DNA of 64,000 nt from Geomonas propionica (GTDB taxonomy: Bacteria; Desulfobacterota; Desulfuromonadia; Geobacterales; Geobacteraceae), in NCBI RefSeq assembly GCF_016458235.1, contig NZ_JAEMHK010000005.1, positions 62,001-126,000 of the forward strand. The letters are read 5' to 3'. This document shows positions 60,511 through 64,000 of the stretch, piece after piece. A program made the position numbers and the translations under genes. The notes beneath the pieces are model-generated. The model was not told the origin of the DNA. It saw only the letters and a list, made by a program, of their open reading frames with translations, and ran no database searches. Numbering within the stretch: the first letter of the stretch is position 1; each line of letters opens with the position of its first letter.

Positions 60511-61947
60511 GTGGAAGAAATGATGATGCGCAGGCCCGAAGAAGAGTGCGGCATTTTCGGTGTATTCAACCACCCGGAGGCATCGAACCTCACTTACCTC
60601 GGGCTCTACGCCTTGCAGCACAGGGGACAGGAAAGTTGCGGCATCGTCTCCTCGGACGGAAGCAGCCTGCACGCACATAAAAGCATGGGGCTCGTAGCCG
60701 ACGTGTTCGGCAACCCCGAAATCTTCAAGACGCTGCCCGGCCGTTCCGCCATCGGCCACGTGCGTTACTCGACCACCGGCTCCTCGGTGATCAAGAACGT
60801 ACAGCCCATCAACGTGGACTACTCCCGCGGTTCTATCGCGATCGCCCACAACGGCAACATCGTCAACGCCCAGATCATCAAGGACGAGCTGGAGGCCTAC
60901 GGTTCCATCTTCCAGACCACCATGGATACCGAGATCATCGTCCACCTGCTCGCCACCTCCAAGCAGAACTCGCTGCTCGACCGCATCACCGATGCCCTGA
61001 ACAGGATCCAGGGCGCCTACTGCCTCCTTTTCCTGACCGAGAGCCGCATGGTGGCGGCGCGCGACCCCAACGGCTTCCGCCCGCTCTGCCTTGGTCGCCA
61101 GGGGAGCGCCTACGTGGTCGCCTCCGAGAGCTGCGCCCTGGACCTCATCGACGCCGAGTTCATCCGCGAGATCGAGCCGGGCGAGGTTATCGTCATCGAC
61201 AAGAACGGCATGACCTCATTCTTCCCGCTCAAGAAGGTACAGCCGACTCCCTGCATCTTCGAGTTCGTCTACTTCGCGCGTCCCGACTCCCATATCTTCG
61301 GCAAGAACGTGTACCAGGTGCGCAAGGAGCAGGGGCGCCAGCTGGCCCGCGAACACAAGGTCGATGCCGACATCGTCATCCCGATTCCGGATTCCGGCGT
61401 CCCCGCGGCGCTGGGCTACGCCGAGGAATCCGGCATCCCGTTCGAGCTCGGTTTGATCCGCAACCACTACGTCGGTCGTACCTTCATCGAGCCGCAGCAG
61501 GCCATCCGCCACTTCGGCGTCAAGATCAAGCTGAACCCGGTGCGCGAGGTGCTAAAGGGCAAGCGCGTGGTGGTCATCGATGACTCCATCGTGCGCGGCA
61601 CCACCTCCAGGAAGATCGTCAAGATGATCAGGAACGCCGGCGCGGCCGAGGTGCATGTCCGCATTTCCTCGCCCCCGACCAGCTACCCCTGCTACTACGG
61701 CATCGACACCCCCAACCGCAAGGAACTGATTTCCTCGTCGCACTCGATCGACGAGATCCGCCGTTACATAACCGCCGATTCTCTCGGTTACCTCTCCGAA
61801 GAAGGTCTCATGTCTACCGTCGGCGCCGATAACGCCAACTTCTGCACCGCCTGCTTTACCGGGGGATACCCGGTTAAATTCCCGCGTCTGATGGACCAGC
61901 AAGAGCCGCAGATGGGACTATTCGAAAAGGAGACTGCCGAGAAATGA
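60511..61947 (+). CDS. purF: Amidophosphoribosyltransferase
   Basis: A 478-aa enzyme making phosphoribosylamine, the first step of purine synthesis. GTG 60511 follows AAGGAGCAG. A 12-residue propeptide ([12 protein letters not shown]) precedes the N-terminal nucleophile cysteine in [15 protein letters not shown] and the PRPP loop [14 protein letters not shown] are present. Cysteines in SYPCYYGID and [10 protein letters not shown] fit the iron-sulfur-containing, oxygen-sensitive Bacillus-type enzyme, suited to an anaerobe. Its stop overlaps the pyrE start. Confidence 0.97.
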   Translation: MEEMMMRRPEEECGIFGVFNHPEASNLTYLGLYALQHRGQESCGIVSSDGSSLHAHKSMGLVADVFGNPEIFKTLPGRSAIGHVRYSTTGSSVIKNVQPINVDYSRGSIAIAHNGNIVNAQIIKDELEAYGSIFQTTMDTEIIVHLLATSKQNSLLDRITDALNRIQGAYCLLFLTESRMVAARDPNGFRPLCLGRQGSAYVVASESCALDLIDAEFIREIEPGEVIVIDKNGMTSFFPLKKVQPTPCIFEFVYFARPDSHIFGKNVYQVRKEQGRQLAREHKVDADIVIPIPDSGVPAALGYAEESGIPFELGLIRNHYVGRTFIEPQQAIRHFGVKIKLNPVREVLKGKRVVVIDDSIVRGTTSRKIVKMIRNAGAAEVHVRISSPPTSYPCYYGIDTPNRKELISSSHSIDEIRRYITADSLGYLSEEGLMSTVGADNANFCTACFTGGYPVKFPRLMDQQEPQMGLFEKETAEK

Positions 61948-62492
61948 CCGAAAAGGAAAGACTGAAGAAGATCATCATTGAGCTGTCCTACGAGAAGAGG
62001 AACGTGACCTTGGCTTCCGGTCGTCAGAGCGATTTTTACTTTGACGGGAAGCAGACCACGCTGCACCCCGAGGGCGGCTACTTGACCGGCAAGCTTTTCT
62101 TCGAGGCCATCAAGGGCGTGGAAGGTGTTGAAGGGGTAGGGGGGCTCACCCTGGGTGCCGACCCGATCGCAACCGCGACCTCAGTGGTCAGCTTCCTTGA
62201 AGGGAAACCGGTCCCGGGCTTCATCATCCGCAAGGAGCCCAAGGGGCACGGCACCGGTGCATGGCTGGAAGGGCGCAAGAACCTGAAGCCCGGCGCCAGG
62301 GTGGTCATCGTCGAGGACGTCGTGACCAGCGGCGGTTCCTCCATCAAGGCGATCAAGCGTGCCGAGGAAGAAGGTCTGGTGGTTCTGGGTGTGGTCACTC
62401 TGGTGGATCGTGAGGAAGGCGGCCGCGAGAACATCGAGGCAGAAGGGTACTGGCTGAAGTCGATCTTCACCAAGGCCGAGATCCTCGCGTAG
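61944..62492 (+). CDS. pyrE: Orotate phosphoribosyltransferase
   Basis: A 182-aa PRTase that makes OMP from orotate and PRPP. The N-terminal [20 protein letters not shown] and the PRPP motif [14 protein letters not shown] identify it. The ATG overlaps the purF stop (ATGA), tying a pyrimidine step to the purine operon. A strong terminator follows 26 bases after the stop. Confidence 0.95.
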   Translation: MTEKERLKKIIIELSYEKRNVTLASGRQSDFYFDGKQTTLHPEGGYLTGKLFFEAIKGVEGVEGVGGLTLGADPIATATSVVSFLEGKPVPGFIIRKEPKGHGTGAWLEGRKNLKPGARVVIVEDVVTSGGSSIKAIKRAEEEGLVVLGVVTLVDREEGGRENIEAEGYWLKSIFTKAEILA

Positions 62493-62518
62493 CAGTTGAT
62501 CGATACGTGCTTATCCTG

Positions 62519-62553
62519 AAGGCGGCAATTGTTTATTGCCGCCTTTGTTTTTA
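62519..62553 (+). terminator. Terminator of the pur-pyrE operon
   Basis: AAGGCGGCAAT and ATTGCCGCCTT form a perfect 11-bp stem with loop TGTTT, then TGTTTTTA. Confidence 0.93.
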
Positions 62554-62563
62554 ACCCGTACCC

Positions 62564-62690
62564 CGGAACACAGGGGACTCGGAGGTGCGCAGAGGTCACA
62601 GAGGAGAGGCCTTAAGGTTCGTCTTTCCCCCTCGCATTGTTTTTCTCCGTGACCTCTGTGATCCTCTGTGCCCTCTGTGTTCCGCTTTTG
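62564..62690. repeat. Imperfect inverted repeat with CACAGAGG units
   Basis: The left arm CGGAACACAGGGGACTCGG.. and right arm (..CCTCTGTGTTCCGC) are about three-quarters identical when inverted, over roughly 45 bases each. Units such as CAGAGGTCACAGAGG repeat within it. It fills the gap before the cysteine-cluster gene. Confidence 0.8.
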
Positions 62691-62702
62691 ACTTAAGGTT
62701 TT

Positions 62703-63374
62703 ATGAAAGAGATCCTGCAAAGAAATCATGAACTGCTGGCCCAGGTGGACGACTGGTTTGCCCGCTGCACGGCGGCCTACCCCGAGCACATCGCCTGTCA
62801 AAGCGGCTGCTCAGGCTGCTGCCGGAGCACTTTCGACATCACCCTGGTCGATGCGTACTACCTGAAGCAGGGTTTCGACCTGCTGCCAACTGCGGTCAGA
62901 GCGGCGGTGCTGTCGAAGTGCCGGGAACGGCTCGCGATGATGCAGCAAGAGTGGCCGGAATTCGACCATCCCTTCGTGCTGAACTACCGCCCCGAAGAGG
63001 ACTGGGAACTGCTCATGCCGGACGAGGACGAGACGCCCTGCGTGCTCCTTGGTGATGATGGCCGCTGCCTGGTCTACGACCACCGCCCCATGACCTGCCG
63101 CCTGCACGGCATCCCGCTGGTTGACACGGAGGGGGAGGTGATGCACGACGAGTGGTGCACCATGAACTTCACCGAGGTCGATCCGCTGCAACTGCCAGCT
63201 CTTACTGCACCCTTCGATGCCATCCTCCGCGCGGAGGTGGCGCTGTTTCGGGACTTCACCCAAAAGCTGCTCGGGCAGAGGGTGAGTGAGCTGGATACCT
63301 TGATTCCGCTGGCGCTGATGATCGACTTCGAAGGGTTCAATTGGAATGCTTGGGCGGGGACGGCGGGCGAATGA
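62703..63374 (+). CDS. YkgJ-family cysteine-cluster protein
   Basis: A 223-aa protein. The cluster CQSGCSGCCRS near residue 30 and a second pair of cysteines in CLVYDHRPMTCRLHG match the YkgJ/UPF0153 type, thought to bind zinc or an Fe-S cluster. Role unknown. The ATG at 62703 has no good ribosome site; TTTTATG follows the repeat directly. The C-terminus and stop codon lie inside the palindromic repeat at 63363, so the last residues were shaped by that repeat. Confidence 0.82.
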   Translation: MKEILQRNHELLAQVDDWFARCTAAYPEHIACQSGCSGCCRSTFDITLVDAYYLKQGFDLLPTAVRAAVLSKCRERLAMMQQEWPEFDHPFVLNYRPEEDWELLMPDEDETPCVLLGDDGRCLVYDHRPMTCRLHGIPLVDTEGEVMHDEWCTMNFTEVDPLQLPALTAPFDAILRAEVALFRDFTQKLLGQRVSELDTLIPLALMIDFEGFNWNAWAGTAGE

Positions 63375-63391
63375 TTATTCGCCCCTACAGT
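63363..63391. repeat. Dispersed palindromic repeat, copy 2 (inverted)
   Basis: Reverse complement of the unit at 5452-5481, with core GGGCGAATGATTATTCGCCC. It contains the TGA stop of the YkgJ-type gene. Confidence 0.85.
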
Positions 63392-63426
63392 GGACGTGGA
63401 CATAAAAGATTGAAAGGAAATTACTG

Positions 63427-63972
63427 ATGGCTTTACCCTCCACCATATACCGCGCGTCGGTGCAACTCTCGGACCTGGACCGCCAGGTCTACGCCGACAT
63501 CCAGACCACCATCGCCCAACATCCCTCCGAGACCGCGGAGCGGCTGCTGGCCCGGCTGTTGGCCTTGGCGCTTTGCTACGAGGAGGATCTGGCCTTCACC
63601 AAGGGGATCGGCTCGGGCGACGAGCCTGATCTCTGGAGCAAGGGGCCGGACGGGCGGGTAAAGCTCTGGGTCGAGGTGGGGCAGCCTGATCCGGAACGAC
63701 TCGCCAAGTCCTGCCGCCACGTCGAGCGCGCCTTCCTGTTCACCTTCGGTGCCAACGTCAGCCGCTGGCTCACGCAGCATCAGCCAAAGCTGGCGCAGGT
63801 TAAGAACCTGACCGTGATCTGCCTCGACTTCACATTCCTGGGGCAGCTTTGTGATAAGCTGAATCGGGTGATCAACTGGTCGATAACTGTCACAGAGGAC
63901 AACATCTACTTGACCTATGACGGCCAGACCATCGAGACCAGCTTAAAAAACATCTGCGGCCCCCCTCGTTAG
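63427..63972 (+). CDS. YaeQ family protein
   Basis: A 181-aa protein of full YaeQ length. It starts MALPSTIYRASVQLSDLDRQ, has GSGDEPDLWSKGPDGRVKLW and WVEVGQPDPERLAKSCRH, which carry the PD-(D/E)xK-like nuclease-fold residues reported for this family. Biological role is not established. AAGGAAATTACTG precedes ATG 63427. It is 52 bases after the YkgJ-type gene, beyond the repeat. No terminator is seen before the window ends. Confidence 0.9.
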   Translation: MALPSTIYRASVQLSDLDRQVYADIQTTIAQHPSETAERLLARLLALALCYEEDLAFTKGIGSGDEPDLWSKGPDGRVKLWVEVGQPDPERLAKSCRHVERAFLFTFGANVSRWLTQHQPKLAQVKNLTVICLDFTFLGQLCDKLNRVINWSITVTEDNIYLTYDGQTIETSLKNICGPPR

Positions 63973-64000
63973 TCCTTGAGCGGGGAGATGGAGGAAGACG

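Overview
The window looks like chromosome from a Geobacter-lineage deltaproteobacterium (Desulfuromonadia; the gene set would fit Geobacter, Citrifermentans or Geomonas). Evidence: high-GC coding sequence, a three-heme c7-type cytochrome, many PAS-containing histidine kinases, a CheR with an added receiver-like domain, a fused PurS-PurL, a sigma-54-type promoter, and several families of short intergenic palindromic repeats. This placement is inference; no search was run.

Layout. 1-1446: 3' truncated CheR-like methyltransferase (minus). 1776-6277: UDP-GlcNAc 2-epimerase, FmdB-type zinc ribbon, small membrane protein, CoA-disulfide reductase-rhodanese, M23 peptidase. 6566-14323: nitroreductase, then a TetR regulator with a clear palindromic operator and a complete RND efflux system (adaptor, pump, outer-membrane channel) flanked by two tiny one-helix membrane proteins. 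14432-18534: envelope operon of TAXI binding protein, alpha/beta hydrolase, MlaA-type lipoprotein and an unknown protein. 18622-25288: old-yellow-enzyme family protein, small periplasmic protein behind a sigma-54 promoter, an orphan 993-aa TPR protein, MATE transporter. 25640-30223: sulfate assimilation by the APS route (CysH, CysD, CysN) and a cysteine desulfurase. 30268-37926: DinB protein, triheme cytochrome, a short structured transcript, YeiH-type transporter with divergent LysR regulator, two co-transcribed histidine kinases, a small hydrophilic protein.

38317-45760 is a 7.4-kb integrated element in the 3' end of a tRNA-Leu(CAG) gene. It is bounded by 18-bp direct repeats and contains two tyrosine recombinases, a possible HUH-type nuclease, a run of very small genes, hairpin-rich intergenic DNA, and a pair of uncharacterised membrane genes. 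A third partial copy of the att core lies inside it, so it may be two elements side by side. This is the best candidate for something undescribed.

45744-50794: tRNA-Leu genes, a ferritin-like protein, and the glycolytic operon gap-pgk-tpiA-secG (minus). 51073-54035: sensor kinase and metallo-beta-lactamase-fold nuclease-like protein. 54219-62492: nucleotide operon purB-mscS-purL-purQ-purF-pyrE, tightly packed with overlapping genes. 62703-63972: YkgJ-type cysteine-cluster protein and YaeQ-family protein. No CRISPR array, rRNA or insertion sequence was seen.
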